Shown here piece after piece: positions 23,797-34,468 of a stretch of DNA of 64,000 bases. The notes under the pieces were generated by a model. It had not been told where the DNA came from and made no database searches. It was given only the letters and a program-made list of their open reading frames with translations. Source of the DNA: Palsa-744 sp963734815. GTDB taxonomy: Bacteria > Actinomycetota > Thermoleophilia > Solirubrobacterales > Solirubrobacteraceae. Every line of letters starts with the position of its first letter. The first letter of the stretch is position 1. The stretch lies in NCBI GenBank assembly GCA_963734815.1, contig CAVTIH010000001.1, positions 372,001 to 436,000 on the forward strand, in the 5' to 3' direction. A program made the translations under genes and the position numbers.

Positions 23797-26244
23797 GTGA
23801 CGAGACTCCCGACCGCAGTGCCCATCGCCGCGCTGGCTGCGCTTGGGGTGCTGGTGGCGACCGTCACTGCAACCGCGGTCGCCGCACCCATCACCGGCTA
23901 CCTCGCCGCCCCGACCGAGCAACTGGCCGTCCCGGGGTTGGCGGGGGGCACCGAGGTCACCCCCGAGGGCGATCTGTACACCGGCTGGGAGGAGTACGAG
24001 TTGCGCTTTGGCAGGCACCTCCAAGCATGGAACCAGCCGACGCGCACGCTGCCCGACCCGGGGGTGCCGCTGCTCTCAAGCGCCCTCGCCGACGGACAAG
24101 TGCGCTACACGGTGACGCTGTTTGCCGTCCCGGTCGGTGGGCGGCCGGTGGCGTACGAGACGGTGACGGCCACCAACGGCTCCGGCCGATCGGAGGAGGC
24201 GAAGGTGGCGATGGTGGTTGCCTATACCCGCGGCCGTCAGATCCGCGGCCCGCACGGCATGCTCACCGGCGCCTACCGTTACGAGCGCCCGGTGAGCCCC
24301 GGCTCCCCCGGTGCCTACGAACAGCCGGGCCAGCCGTTCTCGAGCACCTTCAGCTACACGGTCGCCGGCCGCGACCTCGACCGCTCCGGCCTGCTGCTGG
24401 CGCGTGGCCCGGCCGCTCCCAGCCGGGCGCTTGCGACGTCCGCCCAGGGCGCGCGCGCGACGCGCTCTCGGAGCTCGAGCGCGACGCTCGCTCCGAGCGT
24501 GTCCGCCAAGCCCGCTCGGGGCTCCGGTGCGACCCTTGCTCGGAACACCCCCACCACGCCCCACGACGGCCGGGTGTTCAGCACCCCCTTGGAGCCCCAC
24601 GCGAGCGTGAGCTTCACCTGGCAGATCCCGCTCGACCCGCCCCCGGCAGGCACCGGCGCCGATCGCGCGCTCGACGCTATGCCGCTGGGCGCCGCGCGCG
24701 CGGCGCTGCGCTCGCTGTGGGCCGGCCAGGAGGCGGGGATGATGGGCATCGAAGTGCCCGAGGCGAAGGTGGACGCCACCTACCGGGCGGCGATCGCGGA
24801 GATGCTCGAATCGCGCATCCAGACTCCCGCTGGTTGGGAGCAGTGCCCCAACCGCCTGCAGTACCGCGCCTTCTGGATTCGCGACGCGGCGATCGAGACG
24901 CAGGCGCTCGACCTCGCCGGGCTGCACGCCGCGGCGGCGCAGAACCTCAGCTTCATCGACGCCTTCCAGCAGGCCGACGGCCTGTTGATCAGCCAGGCCG
25001 GGCAGTACGACGGGTGGGGGGAGGCGCTGTGGGCGCTGGCCCAGCACGCCGAGCTCGCCGGGGAACCGGCGTACGCCGCTGCGCAGCTCGGACGGATCGG
25101 CACCGCGATCGGCTGGCTGTCGGCGGCCAGCGCCGCCGACCCGCTGGGCCTGCTGCCCGCGAGCAACCCCGACGACAACGAGCTGGCGTACGGGCACATC
25201 ACCGGCGACGACCTGTGGGCGGCGGCCGGACTGCGCTCGGCCATCGCCGTCGCCGCGTTGGCGGGGGAGAGTGCCGATGGTGCCACTGCGCCGACGGTGG
25301 AGGCAGGCTCTGACACAACGCTGGCGGACCAGAGCGCCGATGCCGCGGTCATGCCGGCCGAAGCGAATGCCGACGCGACCGCGTGGGCCGCCGTGGATCG
25401 ACGCTTCGAGGCCGCGCTCGACCACGCACTCGCCGCGGCGGTGGCTCGCGAAGGACACATCCCACCGGTGCTCGACGCGAAGGGCGGGCAGGATTGGGGC
25501 AACTACTGGGCGGCCTTCCCCGTGCAGGTGCTGAGCGCCCGCTCGCCCGCCGTCACGGCCACGCTGCGATGGGCGCGCGCGCACATGGCCGAGGGACTGT
25601 CCACCTATCTGCGTGGCAGCGAGCTGCACGACTACCTGGGCTTTCGGATCTTCCAGACCGAGCTGGCCGCCGGCGACGCGGCGGGCGCGATCGCGGGGCT
25701 GTACGCCGAGCTGGCGCACACCACCGCCACCGACGGCGGTTGGGAGACCGGCATCACACCCTTCGGCGGGCGCGCTTCGGCGACCAACCTCGCTCCGCAC
25801 GGCACGTTCGCCGCCGAATACGTGGCGCTGCTGCGCAACATGCTGGTGGCTGACACGCCCGCCGGCGGCGTGCAGCTGCTCGCTGGCGCGAGCCCCGCGT
25901 GGTTGGGGAACGGGCAGCGCATAACGGTCACCGAAGCCCCCACCGACCGCGGGGCGATCTCCTTCACCGAGCGCTCCACACGGAGCGGGGAGACGCTCGC
26001 CTGGCACGACGCGCTCGCTCCCGGCGCGCCGCTGAGCTGGGCGCTGCCGGCGTGGGCGCGCAATGCACGCACCGCGAGCGGTCCGGTGAGCGGCGGGTCG
26101 ATCGCGCTGCACGGCGACTCCGGCATGGTCTCCGTCACCTTTGGTGGGCACCGCCCGGCACAGTCATACGCGCGGACAGTTGCCGCGCTGAACGCCGCCT
26201 ACCGATCGCACGGCCGGCCGCCCCCGCTGGTGGCTGCCGGCTGA
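23797..26244 (+). CDS. exported six-hairpin glycosidase-like protein
   Basis: 815 residues with an N-terminal hydrophobic signal or anchor (ALGVLVATVTATAVAAP). A beta-rich region of about 300 residues with a Ser/Ala/Arg linker comes first. It is followed by an (alpha/alpha)6-type region: YRAFWIRDAAIETQAL, GHITGDDLWAAAGLRSA, QDWGNYWAAFPVQVL and GGWETGITPFGG resemble the helices and acidic loops of GH15/GH63-like enzymes. The catalytic acids cannot be fixed by eye, and the substrate is unknown. Stands alone between a toxin module and kdp. Confidence 0.7.
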   Translation: MTRLPTAVPIAALAALGVLVATVTATAVAAPITGYLAAPTEQLAVPGLAGGTEVTPEGDLYTGWEEYELRFGRHLQAWNQPTRTLPDPGVPLLSSALADGQVRYTVTLFAVPVGGRPVAYETVTATNGSGRSEEAKVAMVVAYTRGRQIRGPHGMLTGAYRYERPVSPGSPGAYEQPGQPFSSTFSYTVAGRDLDRSGLLLARGPAAPSRALATSAQGARATRSRSSSATLAPSVSAKPARGSGATLARNTPTTPHDGRVFSTPLEPHASVSFTWQIPLDPPPAGTGADRALDAMPLGAARAALRSLWAGQEAGMMGIEVPEAKVDATYRAAIAEMLESRIQTPAGWEQCPNRLQYRAFWIRDAAIETQALDLAGLHAAAAQNLSFIDAFQQADGLLISQAGQYDGWGEALWALAQHAELAGEPAYAAAQLGRIGTAIGWLSAASAADPLGLLPASNPDDNELAYGHITGDDLWAAAGLRSAIAVAALAGESADGATAPTVEAGSDTTLADQSADAAVMPAEANADATAWAAVDRRFEAALDHALAAAVAREGHIPPVLDAKGGQDWGNYWAAFPVQVLSARSPAVTATLRWARAHMAEGLSTYLRGSELHDYLGFRIFQTELAAGDAAGAIAGLYAELAHTTATDGGWETGITPFGGRASATNLAPHGTFAAEYVALLRNMLVADTPAGGVQLLAGASPAWLGNGQRITVTEAPTDRGAISFTERSTRSGETLAWHDALAPGAPLSWALPAWARNARTASGPVSGGSIALHGDSGMVSVTFGGHRPAQSYARTVAALNAAYRSHGRPPPLVAAG

Positions 26245-26349
26245 GCGAGCACGCACCCACCGGGTGTCCATTGGCCGAATAATAGGACGCCGCCAAGTGG
26301 GTGAACAACCGCCCTGCGGCGTTGCGCCACCGACCGCGGTGGGCCGTAA

Positions 26350-26379
26350 CGAAATCGTTATACCCACGAGCGAAATCGT
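26350..26379 (+). promoter_or_regulatory. two direct repeats upstream of kdp, candidate KdpE operator
   Basis: CGAAATCGT occurs at 26350-26358 and 26371-26379, start to start 21 bp, or two helical turns. Each copy has dyad character (ACGA-AA-TCGT in the first). They sit 26-55 bp before the -10 element of the kdp unit, where an OmpR-family activator dimer would bind. Confidence 0.55.
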
Positions 26380-26404
26380 CACACCCCCGTGATGGCGCAG
26401 CGAG

Positions 26405-26410
26405 CATAGT
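26405..26410 (+). promoter_or_regulatory. -10 element of the kdp operon, leaderless
   Basis: CATAGT is followed by six bases and the ATG of the 26-codon ORF at 26417. This leaves no space for a leader riboswitch. Confidence 0.45.
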
Positions 26411-26416
26411 GCACGT

Positions 26417-26497
26417 ATGGACGTGGTGGCGGTGGTGATCGGGGTTGCGATGTTCGCGATCCTGCTCGCGATAATCGAGGGGATCGACCGGATATGA
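26417..26497 (+). CDS. 26-residue membrane peptide preceding kdpF
   Basis: One hydrophobic helix ending in a charged tail, MDVVAVVIGVAMFAIL through EGIDRI. Its stop overlaps the kdpF start as ATGA. Comparable tiny ORFs occur before kdpF in other actinobacteria as far as I recall. Position and coupling suggest an accessory peptide of the Kdp complex; function unknown. Confidence 0.55.
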   Translation: MDVVAVVIGVAMFAILLAIIEGIDRI

Positions 26498-26619
26498 GCA
26501 CGCCTCCGTTGGGCGCGTTCATCGCGCACATGAGCGGCGCCGACTTCTTCGGCCTGGTCGTCACCGTGTTGATCATCGCCTATCTCTTTTACGCATTGAT
26601 CCGCGGAGAGAACCTCTAG
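26494..26619 (+). CDS. kdpF: potassium-transporting ATPase small subunit F
   Basis: 41-residue single-helix peptide that stabilises the Kdp complex in other bacteria. The C-terminal part FFGLVVTVLIIAYLFYALI and terminal RGENL match the KdpF pattern; a 13-residue N-terminal extension is present. Three bases separate it from kdpA. Confidence 0.8.
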   Translation: MSTPPLGAFIAHMSGADFFGLVVTVLIIAYLFYALIRGENL

Positions 26620-26622
26620 GCG

Positions 26623-28413
26623 ATGACCTTCTACGGCTGGCTGACGATCGCGCTGTTCGCGATCATTCTCACCGTGCTCGCGCTGCCGCTGGGCAACTAC
26701 CTGGCGAGGGTGTACACCGGCCAGCGGGTATTCCTGACGCCGCTATTTGCGTGGCCGGAGCGGATGCTCTACCGGGTTCTGCGCGTCAATCCGAAGCTCG
26801 AGCAGGACTGGAAGGCGTACGCGAAAAGCCTGATTATCTTCTCGCTCGCGGGGTGGCTGCTGCTGTACGCGATCCTACGCACCCAGGACGCCTTCTGGGT
26901 ACCCCACGCGCTCAACCCGCGCGGCTACCACTCGCCTTCGTGGAATGTGACGTTCAACATCGCTTCGTCGTTCATGACGAACACCAACTGGCAGTACTAC
27001 AGCGGCGAGACGACGATGAACTACCTCAGCCAGATGGCGGGCCTGACGGTGCAGAACTTCCTTTCTGCCGGCGTGGGGATCGTCGTCGCGGTCGCGCTGG
27101 TGCGCGGGTTGATCGGGCGCACCGGCAAGAGCCTCGGCAACTTCTGGCAGGACATCGTGCGCACGATCCTGTACGTGCTCGCGCCGCTGTCGGTGCTCGT
27201 GGCGCTCGTTCTGGCCTCCCAGGGGGTGATCGCCAACCTCTCCGACTACCTGGTCGTTCACACGATCACCGGCCTGCAGCAGACGATCGCGATGGGGCCG
27301 GTCGCCTCGCAGCACTCGATCATGCTGCTCGGCACCAATGGCGGCGGCTTCTTCAACACCAATGCGGCGCACCCCTTCGAAAACCCAACGCAGTTCACCA
27401 ACTTCTTCGAGATGCTGTGCGTGCTGATCATCCCGGCGGCGCTCGTGTTCATGTACGGTCGCATGACCGGCAACCGTCGCCAGGGGTTTGCGATCTACGG
27501 CGTGATGATGTTCATGTTCCTCGGCGCCGTGTGCGTCGCCTACATCGCCGAGGCCCACGGCTCGCCCGCGCAGCACGCGGCCGGCCTGCACACGGGTGTG
27601 ATCAGCGGCTCGGGCGGCGGCAACATGGAAGGCAAGGAGCAGCGTTTCGGGATCGCCGGGTCGGCGCTGTTCGACGTGGTCACCACTGTCACCTCGTGCG
27701 GCGCCGTCAACAGCGCGATCGAGTCGTTCACCGGAATCGGCGGAGCCGTGCCGTTCGCCAACCTTTCCGCCAGCGAGGTGATCTTCGGCGGCGTCGGCAC
27801 CGGGCTGTACTCGATCCTGCTGTACGTGCTGCTGGCGGTGTTCATCGGCGGATTGATGGTGGGGCGCACGCCGGAGTGGCTGGGCAAGAAGCTCGAGGCG
27901 CGCGAAATCAAGCTCGCCGGTCTCGCCATCCTGATCACGCCGCTGGCCGCGCTCCTCGCCACGGCGCTGGCCACCGCGAGTAGCTCCGGGCGCAAGTCGA
28001 TCTCCGAAGTGGCGCTCTCGAAGGCGGGCGGCAACACGCCGCAGGGCTTCTCCGAGACCTTCTACGCGTACCTCTCGCAGGCCAACAACAACGGCTCGGC
28101 GTTCGCCGGCTACACCGGCTATATCCAGCCGAACGCCGGTAACCTCGGTGCTCACGGAATCACCTTCGCCGACCTGCTCGGCGGCTTCGACATGATGTTC
28201 GCGCGCTACGCGCCGATCCTGTTCGCGCTCGCCGTCGCCGGTGCGCTGGCGGGCAAGCGCGTCACCCCCGCGGGCCTTGGCACGATGCGCACCGACAATG
28301 GCACGTTCGCGGTGCTGCTGATCGGCGTGATCGTGCTCGTCGGCGCGCTCACCTTCTTCCCCGCCCTGCTGCTCGGACCGATCGTGCAGGGCCTGACGGG
28401 ACACCTCTACTGA
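26623..28413 (+). CDS. kdpA: potassium-transporting ATPase subunit A
   Basis: K+-channel-like subunit (596 aa) that binds and conducts potassium. About ten hydrophobic helices are visible. Filter-region motifs include NTNWQYYSGE, GTNGGGFFNTNAAHPFENP, TSCGAVNSAIESF and NNNGSAFAGY. Length and motifs are normal. Second or third gene of a kdpF-A-C-B unit; one base separates it from kdpC. Confidence 0.97.
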   Translation: MTFYGWLTIALFAIILTVLALPLGNYLARVYTGQRVFLTPLFAWPERMLYRVLRVNPKLEQDWKAYAKSLIIFSLAGWLLLYAILRTQDAFWVPHALNPRGYHSPSWNVTFNIASSFMTNTNWQYYSGETTMNYLSQMAGLTVQNFLSAGVGIVVAVALVRGLIGRTGKSLGNFWQDIVRTILYVLAPLSVLVALVLASQGVIANLSDYLVVHTITGLQQTIAMGPVASQHSIMLLGTNGGGFFNTNAAHPFENPTQFTNFFEMLCVLIIPAALVFMYGRMTGNRRQGFAIYGVMMFMFLGAVCVAYIAEAHGSPAQHAAGLHTGVISGSGGGNMEGKEQRFGIAGSALFDVVTTVTSCGAVNSAIESFTGIGGAVPFANLSASEVIFGGVGTGLYSILLYVLLAVFIGGLMVGRTPEWLGKKLEAREIKLAGLAILITPLAALLATALATASSSGRKSISEVALSKAGGNTPQGFSETFYAYLSQANNNGSAFAGYTGYIQPNAGNLGAHGITFADLLGGFDMMFARYAPILFALAVAGALAGKRVTPAGLGTMRTDNGTFAVLLIGVIVLVGALTFFPALLLGPIVQGLTGHLY

Positions 28414-28414
28414 G

Positions 28415-29095
28415 ATGAAACGCGACCTCGTCACCTCCGCAATCGGCATCGTGGTGTTCACGATCCTGCTCGGGCTGGTCTATCCGCTGGCGATCACCGG
28501 CATCAGCCAGGTCGCTTTCCCCGGCGACGCCAATGGCCAGCAGATCAAGGTCGACGGCAAACTTGTTGGCTCGAAGCTGATCGGTCAGAGCTTTGCATCC
28601 CCGGTTATCGGCAAGAACGGTAAGCCGGAGGAAAAGGAAGAAGAACTCATGACCGAAGCGGACCCACGCTACTTCCAGTCACGCCCATCCGCCACCGAAG
28701 GCGGGGCGTACAACGCCGCCGCCAGCACCTTCTCCAACCACGGGCCCAACAGCCTGAAGACCAAGGAAGCCGACGAAGAGAACATCAAGGCCTACCTCGA
28801 ACTGAACAAGAACCCGGCGACCAAGGCCGAATACGACCCCGGTCTGACCGTGGCGAAGATCCCGGTCGACGCGGTCAACAGCTCCGCCTCGGGGCTTGAC
28901 CCGGAAATCTCACAGGCCAACGCCTGGATCCAGGCCCACCGCGTCGCGGCTGTGCGTCACCTCTCGCTCGCCATGGTGGATGGCCTGATCTCCGAGTACA
29001 CATCGGGCCGCGGCCTCGGCTTCTCTGGTGAGCCGGGAGTGAACGTGCTCCAGCTCAACCTCGCCCTCGATCGCCTCTCAGGAGCAACCGGCTGA
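28415..29095 (+). CDS. kdpC: potassium-transporting ATPase subunit C
   Basis: 226-residue single-span subunit with the N-terminal helix GIVVFTILLGLVYPLAITG and the conserved SKLIGQSFASP and YFQSRPSA segments. The central region has a charged insertion (GKPEEKEEELM). In most bacteria kdpC follows kdpB; here it lies between kdpA and kdpB. Confidence 0.95.
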   Translation: MKRDLVTSAIGIVVFTILLGLVYPLAITGISQVAFPGDANGQQIKVDGKLVGSKLIGQSFASPVIGKNGKPEEKEEELMTEADPRYFQSRPSATEGGAYNAAASTFSNHGPNSLKTKEADEENIKAYLELNKNPATKAEYDPGLTVAKIPVDAVNSSASGLDPEISQANAWIQAHRVAAVRHLSLAMVDGLISEYTSGRGLGFSGEPGVNVLQLNLALDRLSGATG

Positions 29096-29167
29096 TGTTC
29101 GTCTCTTTTTTCACGCCATGTGTCCCGTGGCCGTACTGTGCACAAGCAAGCCGATCGGTGGTAGGCG

Positions 29168-31246
<2,079 letters not shown>

Positions 31247-31249
<3 letters not shown>

Positions 31250-31298
31250 AGGGTGGCCAGCCGGCCGCTGGTCGGCTGGCCGGGCCCCTCGTTTTTCA
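31247..31298 (+). terminator. dispersed terminator-like hairpin element, copy 2
   Basis: TAGAGGGTGGC, a 12-bp stem GGCCAGCCGGCC-gct-GGTCGGCTGGCC with one G-T pair, then GGGCCCCTCGTTTTTC. A strong hairpin plus T-run directly after kdpB looks like an intrinsic terminator. Its sequence is related to copies at 22264 and 49405. It lies at the point where the convergent ABC exporter gene loses homology. Confidence 0.8.
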
Positions 31299-32283
31299 GT
31301 CTCCCCGTCCACCAGCTCGAAGCAGCGCCCCACCGCGGCGCGCACGAGCTCGATGTCGAAGCCGAGGTCGATCAGCGAGTCGGCGCCGGAGAAGGCGCGC
31401 TCGGCGAGCAGGAACAGCGCGAGCAGCGTGCCGGCCGAAAAGCTGTGCCGCAGGGCGACGAGCACCACCACGGCGATCGGCCCCAGGTTGGCGGCGGCGC
31501 CGGCGCCGTAGCGGTTGCCGGCTTCCAGCCACCCGAGGCGCACCTCGCGGCGGCGCACGCGCGTCACGGCCGCGCGGAAGCGTCCCGTCGCGGCGTCGCG
31601 ATCCAGGCGGGCCGAGAGCTCGGCCGCGAGGCTCGAGCTCATCGCCTCGAGCGCCTCCTGGCGCTCCTCGGCGGCGCGCGCGAGCGGCGTCTGAGAGAAG
31701 CGGGCAACGAGGCCGGTGAGCGCGATCAGCGCGGCCCCATACAGTGCGGCGGGTGGGTAGAGCACGGCGAGCGTGGCCAGCGCGGAGAGCAGCTCGAACA
31801 GCCCGATGACGGCGGTGTCGAGCGGGGAGACGACAACATCCCGCAGCGCTTCGGCATCGGAGATGAAGCGCGAGGCGGTGCCGGCGAGCTCGGGCGCGGT
31901 GGCGGGAGCGTGGGTTTGCAGGCCTCCGAACATCAGCATCCGCAGCTCCCGATAGAGGGTGCCGACGGCCTGCGCGAAAAGTCCGTCGGAGAGCGCGAAT
32001 GAGAGCGCTTCGAGCAGCAGCGCGGCGACGATCAGGGCGGCCGCGGGTGCGACCGCGAGCGAGGCACCGCCCGCGTGGTGGCCGCTTGCGAGATCGTTGA
32101 TCAGTGCCCCGAACGCCAGCGGGGGCACCAGTCCGAGCAGCGCGCCGAGCGCGGTGAGCGCGACCATGCCCAGCAGCGAGCGACGGGCGGGCCGCGTCAG
32201 TGCGACCAGGCGCCGCCAGGGAATCGGCTCGCGCGCTGGGATCAGGTGTTCGAGTGGGCGGCGCACTGAACTCCCCCGGCGAC

Positions 32284-32320
32284 GGATCGGAGCCTCACAA
32301 GCAGCGAGGCTCGACGATCC
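32284..32320 (-). terminator. hairpin after the lysine-rich peptide gene
   Basis: GGATCG-GAGCCTC and GAGGCTC-GA-CGATCC pair around a 9-nt loop with a 2-nt bulge. It lies 18 bp past the peptide stop. No strong T-run follows, so it could also serve as an RNA stabiliser. Confidence 0.5.
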
Positions 32321-32337
32321 GCGCGGATGGGGGCAAG

Positions 32338-32412
32338 CTACTTTTTCTTGCCGGAGCCTTTCTTTCCTTTCTTGGACTCTTTCTTTTTTTTCTTGGCGGC
32401 GTCGAATGCCAT
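32338..32412 (-). CDS. 24-residue lysine-rich peptide
   Basis: ATG GCA TTC GAC GCC GCC followed by mostly Lys, Gly and Ser codons to TAG; 14 of 24 residues are Lys (MAFDAAKKKKKESKKGKKG and on). A strong purine-rich ribosome site GGAAGGGGGTGA precedes the ATG, and a hairpin follows the stop, so it looks like a complete small gene. A nucleic-acid-binding or ribosome-associated role is a guess from charge only. Confidence 0.6.
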   Translation of the reverse strand: MAFDAAKKKKKESKKGKKGSGKKK

Positions 32413-32487
32413 TGTCTCACCCCCTTCCGGTGGAGCGTGGTTCCATCACGCGCACACCGTAGGAGACATTCCATTTGGCTGAGATGG

Positions 32488-34320
32488 TCACTTGGTGAAC
32501 GATTTATTAAGATGGCGCTGGCGAGCTTCCAGCGCCATCGCCTGCGACACCTGCTCGCGCAGAGTCCGCAGTTCGCGCTGGCGCGAGAGCACCCACAGCC
32601 CCAGCAGCCCTACGACGAGGAGGCCGACGAAGCCGAGCAGCGCGCCGACTTTGGCGAGCGTGCTCGCCTGGTGGGCCGTGGGCGGTGGCAGTTTGAAGCT
32701 GCGGAGGGTCGCCGGCGCGTGCAGGCCGGCGGTGGCCGTGCCGATCACCGGATGGGCGCTCGCGGCGATCGCCAGCATCTGCTGCGGCGAGAGGTTGTTG
32801 GTGAGCGTGTTTTCGATCCAGTAGGCGGCATCCCCGTCGCGCCAGGCGATCGTCTTGAGGTGTTCGCCGTCGTAGAAGAGGCTGTAGGTGCGCGACCCGA
32901 CGTGGATTTCCTGGTTGGGGTCGCTGAGCAGCGGCGAGTCGGTCCAGCTGCTGCCCTGGATGTCGTAGTACTGGCCCAGTTCGCCCTCGTCGACCACGAC
33001 GACATAGGCGGGGTACAGCTGCCGGCCGGGGCCCGCGATGTCGTACCAGCGCACCACGTCCGATTCGGATTCGGCAGTGGTTTCCTGCGCGCGCGGCACC
33101 TCCACGGCGAACGGCAGATGCGGGGAGATCGCGCGCGCCTGCGCGAGCGTGGAGCCCGGGGTTGGCGACAGCGAGAGCGCGGGGGCCGGCGCCGCGGGGC
33201 GGCTATGTGCCGAGTGGGCTCGCCCACCGCCGGGCCCGCGCAGCCGATGCGGTGCGATCGCGGCGGTGCCGCTCAGGAAGGAGTGCGCCGCTTCTGCGAT
33301 CTGCTGCGGCGTGGCGGTGTCGTAGGTGCTGTGCAGCTCGACGTGGAAGGGCACCTGGCGCACCGGCTTGCCGGCCGATTCGACCAGCAGCTCGAGCAGC
33401 TGCAGCACCTGCGCTTCGCTGCGCAGGTCGGTTTCGACGGCCTTGCCGACGATGCGCTCGAACTTTTCACGGTTTTCGAAGAGCGTCGGCCCGTACTGGG
33501 CCTTGACGTCGAGCAGGAAGCGCTGGTCGCGGGCGTCGCGGATCAGCGAGGTGCTTTCGTGGCGGTTGGCGACGAATTCGAGCGCTTCCTGGCCGCACAG
33601 GCGCTGGTAGCCGGGCTGGAGGTTGATTTCGAAGTACTGTTCGCCGCCCGGTTCGTTGACGTGGTGGTAGGGCTTGTCGACGGTCATGTACACGCAGCCC
33701 ATTTCGTCGACGGCGCGCTTGAAGCGTTTGAAGTTGGTGACGAACACGAGGTTGGGCGTGACGCCGATCACTTTCGTGAGCGTTTCGACCATCAGCTTCA
33801 CGCCGCCGGAGGTGGTTTCGCCGCTTTCCTCGTAGCCGAAGGTGTAGGCCGAGTTGATGCGGTTTTCTTCCAGCTGCCCGTTCAGCCGGGTGAACGGCAC
33901 GCGCAGCTCGCGCGGGATCGAGAGCATCGAGATCGTGGGCTTGCTGGGGTCGATGCGCACCAGCAACATCTCGTTGGAGTGCGGCAGCACGGCCCCGCTG
34001 GGGTTGCTCTTGGGCGGCGGCCGTTCGTCGTTGCCGACCAGCAGCAGCGTCTCCGGTGCGCCACTCGCCGCCTGCGGCAGGATGCTCGTAGCGACCTTCA
34101 CCGGCTTGTTCTGGCGCAGCGCCGCCACCACCTTGCTGACCTCGTTGCGCGCCAGCACGGCGCTCGCTGCGCCGGAGAGCAGCACCACCCCGATCGCCCC
34201 TAGCAGTACGCGCTTGGCCATCCACCAGGGACGGCGCGGGGGCTCGGGAGGGATCGGGCCGGGCGGCGGGGGCGGCGGGGGCCCCAATGGAGGTGGCGGT
34301 TGTGTCGCGATGGCGCTCAA
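32488..34320 (-). CDS. LytR-CpsA-Psr family cell-wall glycopolymer transferase-like protein
   Basis: 610 residues: a cytoplasmic Pro-rich N-terminus (PPPPLGPPPPPPPGPIPPEPP), a membrane helix at about residues 37-57, then the LCP domain with VGNDERPP, SNEMLLVRIDP, SIPRELRVPF, GVTPNLVFVTNFKRF and ANRHESTSLIRDARDQR. LCP enzymes attach glycopolymers to peptidoglycan. Unusually, about 200 residues follow, ending in a second membrane helix (ALLGFVGLLVVGLLGLWVL) and a basic coiled tail. TTG start with AGGACGAG upstream. Confidence 0.88.
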   Translation of the reverse strand: MSAIATQPPPPLGPPPPPPPGPIPPEPPRRPWWMAKRVLLGAIGVVLLSGAASAVLARNEVSKVVAALRQNKPVKVATSILPQAASGAPETLLLVGNDERPPPKSNPSGAVLPHSNEMLLVRIDPSKPTISMLSIPRELRVPFTRLNGQLEENRINSAYTFGYEESGETTSGGVKLMVETLTKVIGVTPNLVFVTNFKRFKRAVDEMGCVYMTVDKPYHHVNEPGGEQYFEINLQPGYQRLCGQEALEFVANRHESTSLIRDARDQRFLLDVKAQYGPTLFENREKFERIVGKAVETDLRSEAQVLQLLELLVESAGKPVRQVPFHVELHSTYDTATPQQIAEAAHSFLSGTAAIAPHRLRGPGGGRAHSAHSRPAAPAPALSLSPTPGSTLAQARAISPHLPFAVEVPRAQETTAESESDVVRWYDIAGPGRQLYPAYVVVVDEGELGQYYDIQGSSWTDSPLLSDPNQEIHVGSRTYSLFYDGEHLKTIAWRDGDAAYWIENTLTNNLSPQQMLAIAASAHPVIGTATAGLHAPATLRSFKLPPPTAHQASTLAKVGALLGFVGLLVVGLLGLWVLSRQRELRTLREQVSQAMALEARQRHLNKSFTK

Positions 34321-34402
34321 ATGACTCGTCCTGGAGAGTAACGGCCCCTGCCCCGGGATCTGCCGGCAGACGTAGTGGCTATGTCATCCAAAACGGACCC
34401 CT

Positions 34403-34427
34403 ACCACTTCACAAAGTAAAGGGTTTG
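34403..34427. repeat. dispersed motif copy C (ACCACTTCACAAAG...GGGTTTG)
   Basis: Same motif as 11685-11709, here between the CaCA gene stop and the LCP gene start on minus. Imperfect palindrome CCCT-acc-ACTT-caca-AAGT-aa-AGGG. Flanked by CATCCAA-AACGGACCC and CATCCAA-CCCGGACCC, a near direct repeat about 57 bp apart. Confidence 0.55.
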
Positions 34428-34468
34428 AGTGCGAACGTAATGCATCCAACCCGGACCCAACCAACCTG

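Noticed and set aside
26245..26416. c-di-AMP or other riboswitch upstream of kdp
   Set aside because: The -10 element lies six bases from the first start codon, leaving no RNA leader, and no ydaO-type motif was seen.
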